A stretch of DNA of 64,000 nt from Altererythrobacter sp. TH136 (GTDB taxonomy: Bacteria > Pseudomonadota > Alphaproteobacteria > Sphingomonadales > Sphingomonadaceae), in assembly GCF_007065885.1 (NCBI RefSeq), contig NZ_CP041409.1, positions 620,001-684,000 on the forward strand, written 5' to 3'. The notes beneath the pieces are model-generated. The model ran no database searches, was not told the DNA's origin, and saw only the letters and a list, made by a program, of their open reading frames with translations. The translations under genes were made by a program, and so were the position numbers. This document shows, piece after piece, positions 11,647 to 22,736 of this stretch; positions within the stretch are counted from its first letter, which is position 1, and each line of letters begins with the position of its first letter.

Positions 11647-11829
11647 GTGATGAAGCCAATCTCTTGCACAATGCGTGAGGTCGCCAATCGCGCTTCGGTC
11701 GCAGCGCCCGACCTGCCCGAGCCGGACCACTTCCACAAATGCCCGGTTTGCGGCCAGCAGGTCGATCGCCGCCGACTGGGCGACGTCATTCACCACGCAA
11801 GTCCATGCCATAAGCAGCTGTCGCACTGA
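11647..11829 (+). CDS. Small Cys/His-rich protein, possible zinc knuckle
   Basis: The frame encodes 60 residues. The second half, HFHKCPVCGQQVDRRRLGDVIHHASPCHKQL, has a CxxC knuckle followed by an H-H and a C-H pair, a plausible zinc-binding fold. The first half is unremarkable, and translation may begin inside it. I have an impression of similar short proteins in sphingomonads but cannot name a family. There is no clear ribosome binding site. If it is not a gene, the stretch 11536-11895 is non-coding. Confidence 0.45.
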   Translation: MMKPISCTMREVANRASVAAPDLPEPDHFHKCPVCGQQVDRRRLGDVIHHASPCHKQLSH

Positions 11830-11895
11830 CTTCGACCATACCGGACCCTTTGCGGGTCGCCTTCGTTGAGGGGCTGAAGGAAAGGACACCTCAAG

Positions 11896-12114
11896 ATGCT
11901 TCTCAGAATGGCAACCCTCTGCGCCCTCGGATACGCCGCTTACAACTATTACAACAAGAACCGCGAGCAGGTGGACGGCACCTTCCGGCGCCTGACACAG
12001 GGCGGATCCGCCAGTGGTCGGACCGGCGACAACGCTGACCTCGCCGGTGGGCCTCTCAGCAGGGACGCGACGGTGGTGCACGCCGGCGAAGGGCCGCTCG
12101 CCCCGACCAGTTAG
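11896..12114 (+). CDS. Small hypothetical protein with N-terminal hydrophobic helix
   Basis: The 72-residue product starts MLLRMATLCALGYAAYNYYN, a short hydrophobic helix that could anchor it to the membrane. It continues with a polar, Gly/Asp-rich tail that looks disordered. A purine-rich GAAGGAAAGGA lies upstream, although 7 to 8 bases further than ideal. It ends tail-to-tail with the TauE-like gene, overlapping by four bases. No function can be given. Confidence 0.55.
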   Translation: MLLRMATLCALGYAAYNYYNKNREQVDGTFRRLTQGGSASGRTGDNADLAGGPLSRDATVVHAGEGPLAPTS

Positions 12115-12854
12115 AATTTCAGCAACAGCCGCGCTCCGACATAGATCGTGAGCGCGGCGGTGAGCCAGCGAATGGCGGTCTGCGGCAGCAGGCGCACCGC
12201 GAGCAGGCTGCCGACCTGGCCGCCGATCACCACGGCGATCAACAGGGGCAGTCCCAGCGTCGCGGCTTCGCCGAGGCGATCGCCGCCATTCTTGATGAGC
12301 TGGCCAGCCAGGCCGAACACCGAATTGATCAGGATGAACAGCGCCGCTGTCGCGGCGATAGCACGTGCGTTGTCCCAGCGGGTCAGGTGCAGCAGCGGGG
12401 CGAGGAAAATCCCGCCCCCGATCCCCACTAGGCCCGCCAGATAGCCGATCGGCGCCACGAGCAGGGGCATCCACCGCGCGGCGGTCAGCGCTCCCCCTTC
12501 CCCCCGGGTGGTCTGCGGGATCAGCAGGGCTGCCCCGGCGAGCACGAGGCTGATTCCGAGCAGTCCGACAAACACTTCCTGCTTCAACGGGGTCAGCCCG
12601 CCCAGGAAAGCGGCGGGAGCGGCCACGCCGGTGAGCAGCGCGGCCCCGCGCCACGGCGTCAGTCCGGCGCACGCAAACCGGATCGAGCTCCCGCTCACCA
12701 CCACCAGGTTGCAGGCGAGCGCCAGGATCGGCAGCAGGCGGTAATCGAACCCGGCGAGCGCCAGCAACGCGCTGTAGGTCGATCCGCCACCAAAGCCGAC
12801 CGCGGCGTAAAGCAGGGCAGTCAGCGCGAAGGCGGCGGCAAGCAGCGGCATCAT
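12111..12854 (-). CDS. TauE/SafE-type membrane exporter
   Basis: This protein of about 247 residues is very hydrophobic, with seven to eight predicted membrane helices. It shows the family pattern: a GFGGG motif near residue 20 and a second GIGGGIFLAPLL motif near 145, the duplicated signature of TauE/SafE (DUF81) proteins. Members export sulfite, sulfoacetate or related organic anions; the substrate here is not evident. The frame opens with GTG-ATG-ATG. AGAGGAA lies just before the GTG, so the ATG at 12854 or 12851 has the better spacing. It is divergent from the GNAT gene. Confidence 0.85.
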   Translation of the reverse strand: MMPLLAAAFALTALLYAAVGFGGGSTYSALLALAGFDYRLLPILALACNLVVVSGSSIRFACAGLTPWRGAALLTGVAAPAAFLGGLTPLKQEVFVGLLGISLVLAGAALLIPQTTRGEGGALTAARWMPLLVAPIGYLAGLVGIGGGIFLAPLLHLTRWDNARAIAATAALFILINSVFGLAGQLIKNGGDRLGEAATLGLPLLIAVVIGGQVGSLLAVRLLPQTAIRWLTAALTIYVGARLLLKF

Positions 12855-13569
12855 CACTTCCTCTACCAGACCCCATGCGCCATGATAGCGTCGACCTTGC
12901 CACTAGCAGGAGGGAGCGCGTGGACTTCCCCGCCATCGAACTTGGCCGCGACCTGGAGCGCGGCGGATCGAGCGACGCGCGCGCCATCGGCGACATCACC
13001 GCCGACGCTTTTCGCGACGACCCCTTCAATCGCTGGTTGTTCGGGCGCTTTGCCGGAATGGCGGGGGTGTTCGGCGCGCTCGCCCGCCATGTGTATCTGC
13101 CGCGCGGCTACTGCATCCGGATGGGAGATGAGGGTGCCGCGATGTGGATGCTGCCCGGAGGTGACCTCGAGCCGCCGCTGCGCGCCTTACCCGCGCTGTA
13201 CGGTGCGGTGTTGTTCGGGAGTACCTGGGGCGCAAAACGCCGCACCGATGCGGCGGTCGCTGCCATGGCCCGCCACCATCCCGCGTTTCCCCACGCGTAC
13301 CTGTTTACCATCGGCGTGCGCCCATCCGCACGGGGCAAAGGCCTTGGTCGCAGTTTGATCCAGCCGGTGCTCGACGCGTGCGATCGGGCCGGCGTGCCAG
13401 CCTACCTGGAGAATTCCAACCCGGCGAACCGCGGGTTCTACCGCAGTTGCGGCTTCGAACGTCAGGCGATGATCGATGTGATGCCCGGTGCCCCGCCGCT
13501 GGAGGCCATGTTGCGGCCTCCGCGCTGGGTTTCGCCAAGCGGCCGTGGTTGGCGATCCGCGCCCGCAGG

Positions 13570-16332
<2,763 letters not shown>

Positions 16333-16424
16333 GATGGGGTGCCTGACGGCTGGAGGTTCAAGAGCCAAACCCGCCGGACACGCGGGTCCTGCCGGGCAGC
16401 GTTACGGGGAAGCGAAACGACGCG

Positions 16425-16697
16425 CTATTCGTACGCGCGGTCGGGGCCGTACTGAACCGTAGGAATGTAGACGACCACCGGCCGGCGCGGCGCGCAACCG
16501 GGCTGCGTGACTGCCTTGCCCTGCGCGTTCACCCGCTGCGGCTGCGAACTGCAGGGCGCTTGAGAAGAACCCTGCGAAGTCGGCACGCTGGTTTCGATAC
16601 GCGTACTGGAATCCAGGATCATGCGCGCATGCGCGGGAGTGCCGGTGGCAACAAGCCCGGTGATCAGCGCAAGACAGGCAATAATACGACGCAACAT
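16425..16697 (-). CDS. Small exported hypothetical protein
   Basis: The 90-residue product starts MLRRIIACLALITGLVATGT and has a Sec signal peptide with a likely cleavage after AHA (about residue 24). The mature part is short, rich in Ser, Gln and Pro, and holds two cysteines (PCSSQ, PGCAP) that could form a disulphide. The frame is open 13 codons upstream, but the ATG at 16697 gives the better signal peptide. It is upstream of secA in the same direction, 92 bases away. I do not recognise a family. Confidence 0.6.
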   Translation of the reverse strand: MLRRIIACLALITGLVATGTPAHARMILDSSTRIETSVPTSQGSSQAPCSSQPQRVNAQGKAVTQPGCAPRRPVVVYIPTVQYGPDRAYE

Positions 16698-16832
16698 GGA
16701 GCGGGACAGATAGGCTTTGGCAAGCATCTCGTCCACCCCCTAGTGAATCGCAGCAACCGAAGCGTCCACGCTACGCTTGAGCGCTGAACGAATCTTGAAC
16801 AGCCGTTAAAAGGGGTCTTTAGCGGCCGATAC

Positions 16833-18059
16833 ATGGATCTCGATCGCTCTCCGCTCGCCCGCCCTTTTCCAGTCGCACCGCCGGTCGCGGGGGTGACCCC
16901 GCGCGTAGCCCGCGCCGGTTACAAGGACTGGGGACGCTGCGATCTGACCTATATCGAGCTTGCTCCGGGCACGACTGTCGCTGGCGTGTTCACCCGCAAC
17001 GTCTGCTGTTCCAGCGAGGTGGAACTCGGCCGCGAGCAGGTGCGTCTGGGGACTGCGCGCGCGCTGGTGGTCAATGCCGGCAACTCGAACGCCTTCACCG
17101 GCTACCGCGGCCGCGCGGCGGTCGAGGGGATCATGGCTCAAATTGCCGAGCACCTGGGGTGCGCGCCGAGCGACGTCTTCGTGTCTTCCACCGGGGTGAT
17201 CGGCGTGCCGCTTCCGCAGGACAAGGCGCGCGAAGGTCTCGCTGCTGCCTTCACGGCAGCCGAGTGCTCATGGGAAGAGGCTGCGACAACCATCGGCACG
17301 ACCGACACTTTCGCCAAAGGCGCGGTGGCGACCGCGATCGTCGGCGGGCAAAAAATCTCGCTGGTGGGTATCGTCAAAGGCAGCGGCATGATCGCGCCCG
17401 ACATGGCGACGATGCTGGGCTATGTGTTCACCGACGCAGCGGTCGAACCGGCTTTCCTGCAGGCGCTGCTGTCGGCGGCAAGCGACGCGACGTTCAACTG
17501 CATCACTGTCGATAGCGACACCTCGACCAGCGACACCGTGCTGGCGTTCGCCACCGGGCAAGCCGGCAACGCTCCTCTGGCCTCGATCGAAGACGCGGGC
17601 GCCGATGCTTTCGCCGCGGCGCTGCACGATGTGTGCCGCCAGCTCGCTCATCTGGTGGTGCGCGATGGCGAAGGGGCCGCCAAGTTCATCGAGGTGGCGG
17701 TAACGGGAGCGACCTCCGACGACAGCGCGCGCCGGATCGGCCTTGCGGTCGCCAACTCTCCGTTGGTCAAGACCGCCGTAGCGGGCGGTGACGCCAACTG
17801 GGGGCGGGTCGTCATGGCGGTCGGCAAAGCTGGGGAGCCGGCGGACCGCGACAAGCTGTCGATCGGGTTCGGCGGCACTTGGGCCGCGCGTGAGGGTCAG
17901 CCGGTCGTGGACTACGACGAAGCTCCCGTGGCCCGGTATCTCGCGGGCGACGAAGTGACGATCGCGGTCGATCTTGGCCTTGGCGAAGGCCGCGCGACAG
18001 TGTGGACTTGCGATCTTACCGCGGGATACATCGCCATCAACGCAGATTATCGGTCCTGA
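16833..18059 (+). CDS. argJ: Bifunctional ornithine acetyltransferase / N-acetylglutamate synthase
   Basis: The 408-residue protein has the ArgJ self-cleavage motif MATML, with the nucleophile Thr193 that becomes the N-terminus of the beta chain. It also has the KGSGMIAPD stretch before it, the NAGNSNAFTG segment and a C-terminal AYIAINADYRS-type ending. It transfers acetyl groups from N-acetylornithine to glutamate in the cyclic arginine pathway and can also use acetyl-CoA. The next gene starts directly after its stop codon. Confidence 0.96.
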   Translation: MDLDRSPLARPFPVAPPVAGVTPRVARAGYKDWGRCDLTYIELAPGTTVAGVFTRNVCCSSEVELGREQVRLGTARALVVNAGNSNAFTGYRGRAAVEGIMAQIAEHLGCAPSDVFVSSTGVIGVPLPQDKAREGLAAAFTAAECSWEEAATTIGTTDTFAKGAVATAIVGGQKISLVGIVKGSGMIAPDMATMLGYVFTDAAVEPAFLQALLSAASDATFNCITVDSDTSTSDTVLAFATGQAGNAPLASIEDAGADAFAAALHDVCRQLAHLVVRDGEGAAKFIEVAVTGATSDDSARRIGLAVANSPLVKTAVAGGDANWGRVVMAVGKAGEPADRDKLSIGFGGTWAAREGQPVVDYDEAPVARYLAGDEVTIAVDLGLGEGRATVWTCDLTAGYIAINADYRS

Positions 18060-18884
18060 ATGGCCGCCGCCGGTGATAAGCTGACCAGCGCGGTCGGCGC
18101 GCTGATGCGTGACGCCGCGACGCGCGCCATCATGCCGCGGTGGCAAGCGCTTGCCGAATACCAGATCGAAAGCAAAGCAAGCGGCGGCACCCTGCCTGAC
18201 GTGGTCACGATCGCGGATCACGAAGCGGAAGCGATCCTGACCGAAGGCTTGTCCCGCCTGCTGCCCGAAGCCACCGTGATCGGCGAGGAAGCGTGCGCCG
18301 CCGATCCTTCGCTGCTTGCTCGGCTCGGCGACCCGTTGTGCTGGATCGTCGACCCACTCGATGGGACCAACAACTTCGCCGCCGGCAAACCGCCGTTCGG
18401 CATCCTGATCGCACTGGCTGAGCATGGGGAAACGGCCGCCGGGTGGCTCTACGATTGCCTGACCGGCCGATTTTGCCACGCGATCCGTGGGCGCGGCGCG
18501 TACATCGATGGCGAGCGCGCCGCCGCGCGCGAGACAGGCGCTTCGACCCCGGTCGCGGCCAACTCGTTGATCTACATGGCCCCCGATCGGCGCGCACGGG
18601 TCAGCGCGGCGATCGCCCCACACTACACGCTCGTCGACATTCCCCGGTGCGCAGCCGAGCAATATCCGCGGCTGGTTCTGGGCGAGAACGATGTCGCGAT
18701 TTTCGAACGGACCCTGCCGTGGGATCACGCTGCCGGCGCGCTGTTCGTCAACGAGGCCGGCGGAAAGGTCGCCCGCCCTGACGGGTCGCCCTACCGCGTG
18801 GACGAGTACGAGCGGCCCGGCCTCATCGGCGCGGCGAGCCCGCGCTTGTGGGACCAGATGGCCGCTCGCCTAACCGTGCCCTAG
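18060..18884 (+). CDS. Inositol-monophosphatase family phosphatase
   Basis: The 274-residue protein has the full metal site of the family: the GEE pair (75-77), DPLDGT (98-103, D98 and D101) followed by NNFAAG, and a C-terminal WDHAAGALFVNEAGG motif. Members dephosphorylate inositol-1-phosphate, histidinol phosphate, adenosine bisphosphate or fructose bisphosphate using magnesium. It follows argJ with no spacer, suggesting co-translation. That context could fit an amino-acid role such as histidinol-phosphate phosphatase, but the sequence alone does not decide. Confidence 0.88.
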   Translation: MAAAGDKLTSAVGALMRDAATRAIMPRWQALAEYQIESKASGGTLPDVVTIADHEAEAILTEGLSRLLPEATVIGEEACAADPSLLARLGDPLCWIVDPLDGTNNFAAGKPPFGILIALAEHGETAAGWLYDCLTGRFCHAIRGRGAYIDGERAAARETGASTPVAANSLIYMAPDRRARVSAAIAPHYTLVDIPRCAAEQYPRLVLGENDVAIFERTLPWDHAAGALFVNEAGGKVARPDGSPYRVDEYERPGLIGAASPRLWDQMAARLTVP

Positions 18885-19207
18885 CTCTGCAGTTCGCTTT
18901 CGAGCCAGCTCTTGAGCTGCATCTTGGGGGCTGCGCCCAGCTTCTGCGCGATAGGCTTGCCGCCCTTGAACAGCACCATCAGCGGGATCGACTGCACGCC
19001 GATCGAACCGGGCACGCCGGTGTTTTCCATGATGTCCATCTTGGCGATGGTCACCTTGTCCGACAGCTCATCGGCGATTTCTTCCAGCGCGGGGCCGATC
19101 ATCTTGCACGGACCGCACCACTCGGCCCAGAAATCCACCAGCACCGGTTTGTCGGAATCGAGCACGTCGGATTGGAAACTGGCGTCGGTCACCGCGATGG
19201 TCGGCAT
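18881..19207 (-). CDS. trxA: Thioredoxin
   Basis: This 108-residue thioredoxin has the redox motif WCGPC (C31 and C34), the cis-proline segment SIPLM and the usual length. The ATG at 19207 follows a strong AAGGAG. It reduces cytoplasmic disulphides, including those of ribonucleotide reductase. It is downstream of addA in the same direction (76-base gap) and ends tail-to-tail with the phosphatase gene, overlapping by four bases. Confidence 0.96.
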   Translation of the reverse strand: MPTIAVTDASFQSDVLDSDKPVLVDFWAEWCGPCKMIGPALEEIADELSDKVTIAKMDIMENTGVPGSIGVQSIPLMVLFKGGKPIAQKLGAAPKMQLKSWLESELQS

Positions 19208-19283
19208 GATATTCTCCTTTTGCACGGCCCGCCATTCCGCGGCGGCCCGATGTTCTGGCCACCAATCTAGGCAGCCCGGTCGT

Positions 19284-22200
19284 TCACTCAACCGATGGGG
19301 CTGGAAAGCTTTCCGGTTCGGGGGACAAGTGCGTCTTGCGCGCTGCCAGCAAATCTTCCGGGATGACGATGAGCCGAGGCGCCTGTGTATAGAGGACCGC
19401 CGCGCAAATCTCCCGCCCGGGATAGATCACCTGCAGCGCGGCTACGTACGCGGCCATCTGGCGCAGCGTGCTCTCGGGCACTTCCTCCAGCGAGGATGGC
19501 GGACGGCGCGTGGTCTTGAAGTCGACTACCGTGATCCGGCCCGGCTCGATCAGTAGACGGTCCGCGGTTCCGGCGACCACCACGCCGCCCACCGTCGCCG
19601 CCAGCGGGACTTCGGCGAGGGCGCTGGGCGAAAACACGTCGGCAAACGCGGGCTGCGACAAGACCGCCAGCGCACTGGCGAGCAACGCCTCGCGCTCCTC
19701 GGCGGGAAGGTCCGCTGCCTGGCGAGTGAGCCATCCTCGGCCAAGCTCGCTCCTCTGGTTTGGAGCGATGTCGGGAAGTCGCTCCAGCAGCCGGTGCACC
19801 AGCACGCCCCGGCGCGCCGCGATCCGCGCGGTATCGGCGGGGAATGGCGGATCGGCGCCCTGCTCCGCGCCAGCAGCCGAAGGTGCCAGCGGCCGCGGCG
19901 GGCGCGGTTCGTCGCCGACCGGAGCGCTAGCCCAGACAGGTAGTCCCGCCTCGAGCGGAGCCTCAACCGCCGCCGTTGGCGGGGCCGCTGGCGCGCGCGC
20001 GCCCCATTCGCTGACCGCCCCCCAGATCGGATCGGCCAGCGGTTCATTTTCGAACAAGGGCGCCAGGCGCGCAAACCATGAATCGGGTGCCGGCTCTTTC
20101 TCTCGCTTGCCCAGCGCGCCGCCGATGAACAGCGCTTCCTCGGCGCGGGTCATCGCGACGTAGAGCAGGCGCCAGTGCTCCTGGCGCTCGGCAACACGGG
20201 CGGTGTTCTCCGCATCGACCACCGGGCCGGCCTTTTCCTCCTTGCGCAGGGGAGGCATCGGCACCGTGCGCCCGCCGCCGCCGGGCAGATCCTCGGTGAG
20301 AGTCAGGTCGCGCGTCGGAGAAGCGTCCGGATTGCCGGTGGCATCGGCCAAAATCACGATAGGCGCCTGCAAGCCCTTCGATCCGTGGACTGTCATCACC
20401 CGCACCAGCCCGCCGCCTCCGTCCGCGTCGCGCTTCAGTTCGCCCTCGCCCGCATCGAACCATGCGAGGAAGCCGACGAGACTGGGCGTTTGCGTGGAGG
20501 CGTAGGCGCTGGCGGCATTGAGCAGTTCGTCGATCGGATCGTGTACCTCGTGACCGAGACGCGCGACGAGTGCCTTGCGACCCTGCCACGGACCGACCAG
20601 CAGCCAGTGGAGCAACGCCTGGGGCGGCTCGAAATCCGCGCGCCAGAGCAAGTCGAGCAGGCGGGCGGCGGTCTCTTGCTGGCGCGGGTGCGCGCCGCCC
20701 CGGATGTGATCCCACAGCGGCACGCCTTTGGTGCGGTAGCCGAATTTGAGCAGTTCTTCCTGCGACCAACCGATCAGCGGACTGACCAGCAGGTTGGCCA
20801 AGCTCAGGCTATCGAGCGGCTGGGCGGAAAAGCGCAGCGCCGCCAGCAGGTCCTTCACCCCCAGCGGCGCGCCCAGGCGCAGCCGGTCGACGCCCGCGAC
20901 CGGCACGCCCGCCGCGTGCAGCCGGGCGACGATCAGCCCGGCCAGCTCGCGCCGCTTGCGCACCAGCACCATGATATCGCCGGGTCCGGCATTGCGGGTG
21001 CCGCCCTTGACCAGCGGGAAGCCGTCTCTCAGCCAGACACGGACCTGATCGGCGATGCGGTTGGCCATCGCTCCCTCGGGTTCCGACAGCCAGTCCTCGG
21101 GCCCGTCGTCATCGGCATCGTCTCCGCGACCGGCGACCGGGTGCCACAGCGTGACAAGTCCGGGGCGCCCATCCCCGATGTGCGGCTCAGGCTCGCTGTC
21201 GAGACCGAACGCGCGCGCGCCGATCGTCTCGATCGCGCGATCGACGAAATCGAGCACCGGCTGCGCGGTGCGGTAGCTGCGGCCGAGTCCCAGCTTCAGC
21301 AGCTCACGGTCGGGGTCACCGGCTGCCAGCGCGTCGATCAATTCGGCATAGTGCTGCCGCGCGATGGCGAAGTTTTCCGGGCTGGTGCCCTGGAAGCGAA
21401 AGATCGCCTGCTTGTAATCACCGACCACGAAGATCGTGCGCATGGCTTCGCCGCGCGCGCCCTCGCCGGCGAAGAAGTCTCCGGTCAGCGCGCGGATGAT
21501 GTCCCATTGGGCCTGGTTGGTATCCTGCGCTTCGTCGATCAGGATATGGTCGAACCGCCGGTCGAGCTTGTAGCGAATCCAGTCGGCAATATCGGACCGG
21601 GTCAGCAATTCGGCCGCGCGGCGGATCTGGTCATCGAAGTCGATCAGCCCTTCCCGCTCCTTGGCCTCTTCCCACGCGAGCGCGAACCGGCGGCCAAGCT
21701 CAAGTGCGGGCGTCAGCAGGTCAGCCAGCGCGAGCAACGCCTGTCGCTCGCGTAGCGCACCCAGCGAAGCCGCAACCGCTTCCGCCGCGGCGGCATAGCC
21801 GGGATCGCACTTCTCCAGGCTCTTCAGCGAGCGGATTTCACCCTTCTGGGTGAACAGCGCATCCCGCAGCGGACCCGCCGCCGTGACCCGCCCCAAGCCG
21901 CTGGCGCCAAGGAAGTCGGCAATCGCGGTGGTCGATTTAAGCGCGGTCGCCGTGCCCCATGCCGCGTTTGCGGACTGGACCCGGTGAAGCGCTTCGCAGT
22001 CGAACACACCCTCGGCGCACAGTTCCACCAGGCTGGTCTCGCTCGCGTCGCTCTCGAGGCCGAGCAACCGGAGCACCCGTTCGTGCATCGGGGGCTGCCA
22101 TGCACCCGTCCCCTGCCAGACCTCGCGCGCTTCGGCGCAGCGCATCAGCCACAACCGCACGCCGTCCGGCCCCATCCGCTCGCTCAGCATCGCCAGCGGA

Positions 22201-22736
22201 CCGAGCACCGCGACGTCCTCCACTTGCTCGGCCTCCACGACGAGGGTCTGAAGCACCTGTCGCGCCAGGAGTTCGCGGTCGCGGTCTTCCATCGGCCGGG
22301 TGCCGGCGACCAGCCCCGCTTCGTCAGGGAATGCCGCCAGCAGCCACTGGGAAAACGCGTGGATCGTGTCGATCCTCAAGCCACCGCCAGGGCAATCGAG
22401 CACCGCCGCGAAGCGCGTGCGTGCCCGCTCCTGCGTGGCCGGATCGACCGGCGCACCGATCGCGAGTAGGTTCTTGCCCAGTTCCTCCGGCTTCAATCGC
22501 ACCCAGCGCGCTAGCACGGCGTTGACCCGCTCGGACATTTCCGCCGCGCCGGCCTTGGTGAAGGTAAGGCACAGGATCTGGCCGGGCTTGACCCCCGGTT
22601 GAAGCAGCAGGCGCAGCACGCGCGCAGACAGAACCTGGGTCTTGCCGGTCCCGGCAGATGCGGACAGCCACACGCTGCGTTCCGGCGCGACGGCCCGCGC
22701 CTGATTGTCGCGCAAGGGGTGAACCGCGCCGCTCAT
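19284..22736 (-). CDS. addA: Double-strand break repair helicase AddA
   Basis: The 1150-residue UvrD-type helicase-nuclease starts at the ATG overlapping the addB stop (ATGA, 22733-22736). Walker A is SAGTGKT (27-33), motif II is LIDEAQDTN, motif VI includes YVAMTRAEEALF, and the C-terminal nuclease domain has the VVDFKTT motif. With AddB it resects broken ends and loads RecA, replacing RecBCD in alphaproteobacteria. It is the last gene of the divL-tsaE-amgK-murU-addB-addA series, followed by trxA. Confidence 0.95.
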   Translation of the reverse strand: MSGAVHPLRDNQARAVAPERSVWLSASAGTGKTQVLSARVLRLLLQPGVKPGQILCLTFTKAGAAEMSERVNAVLARWVRLKPEELGKNLLAIGAPVDPATQERARTRFAAVLDCPGGGLRIDTIHAFSQWLLAAFPDEAGLVAGTRPMEDRDRELLARQVLQTLVVEAEQVEDVAVLGPLAMLSERMGPDGVRLWLMRCAEAREVWQGTGAWQPPMHERVLRLLGLESDASETSLVELCAEGVFDCEALHRVQSANAAWGTATALKSTTAIADFLGASGLGRVTAAGPLRDALFTQKGEIRSLKSLEKCDPGYAAAAEAVAASLGALRERQALLALADLLTPALELGRRFALAWEEAKEREGLIDFDDQIRRAAELLTRSDIADWIRYKLDRRFDHILIDEAQDTNQAQWDIIRALTGDFFAGEGARGEAMRTIFVVGDYKQAIFRFQGTSPENFAIARQHYAELIDALAAGDPDRELLKLGLGRSYRTAQPVLDFVDRAIETIGARAFGLDSEPEPHIGDGRPGLVTLWHPVAGRGDDADDDGPEDWLSEPEGAMANRIADQVRVWLRDGFPLVKGGTRNAGPGDIMVLVRKRRELAGLIVARLHAAGVPVAGVDRLRLGAPLGVKDLLAALRFSAQPLDSLSLANLLVSPLIGWSQEELLKFGYRTKGVPLWDHIRGGAHPRQQETAARLLDLLWRADFEPPQALLHWLLVGPWQGRKALVARLGHEVHDPIDELLNAASAYASTQTPSLVGFLAWFDAGEGELKRDADGGGGLVRVMTVHGSKGLQAPIVILADATGNPDASPTRDLTLTEDLPGGGGRTVPMPPLRKEEKAGPVVDAENTARVAERQEHWRLLYVAMTRAEEALFIGGALGKREKEPAPDSWFARLAPLFENEPLADPIWGAVSEWGARAPAAPPTAAVEAPLEAGLPVWASAPVGDEPRPPRPLAPSAAGAEQGADPPFPADTARIAARRGVLVHRLLERLPDIAPNQRSELGRGWLTRQAADLPAEEREALLASALAVLSQPAFADVFSPSALAEVPLAATVGGVVVAGTADRLLIEPGRITVVDFKTTRRPPSSLEEVPESTLRQMAAYVAALQVIYPGREICAAVLYTQAPRLIVIPEDLLAARKTHLSPEPESFPAPSVE

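Noticed and set aside
11575-13029. A 484-residue open frame on the minus strand
   Set aside because: It reads through the TauE-like gene in another frame, is Arg/Ala-rich with no family pattern, and begins and ends within unrelated sequence. High GC content produces such shadows.
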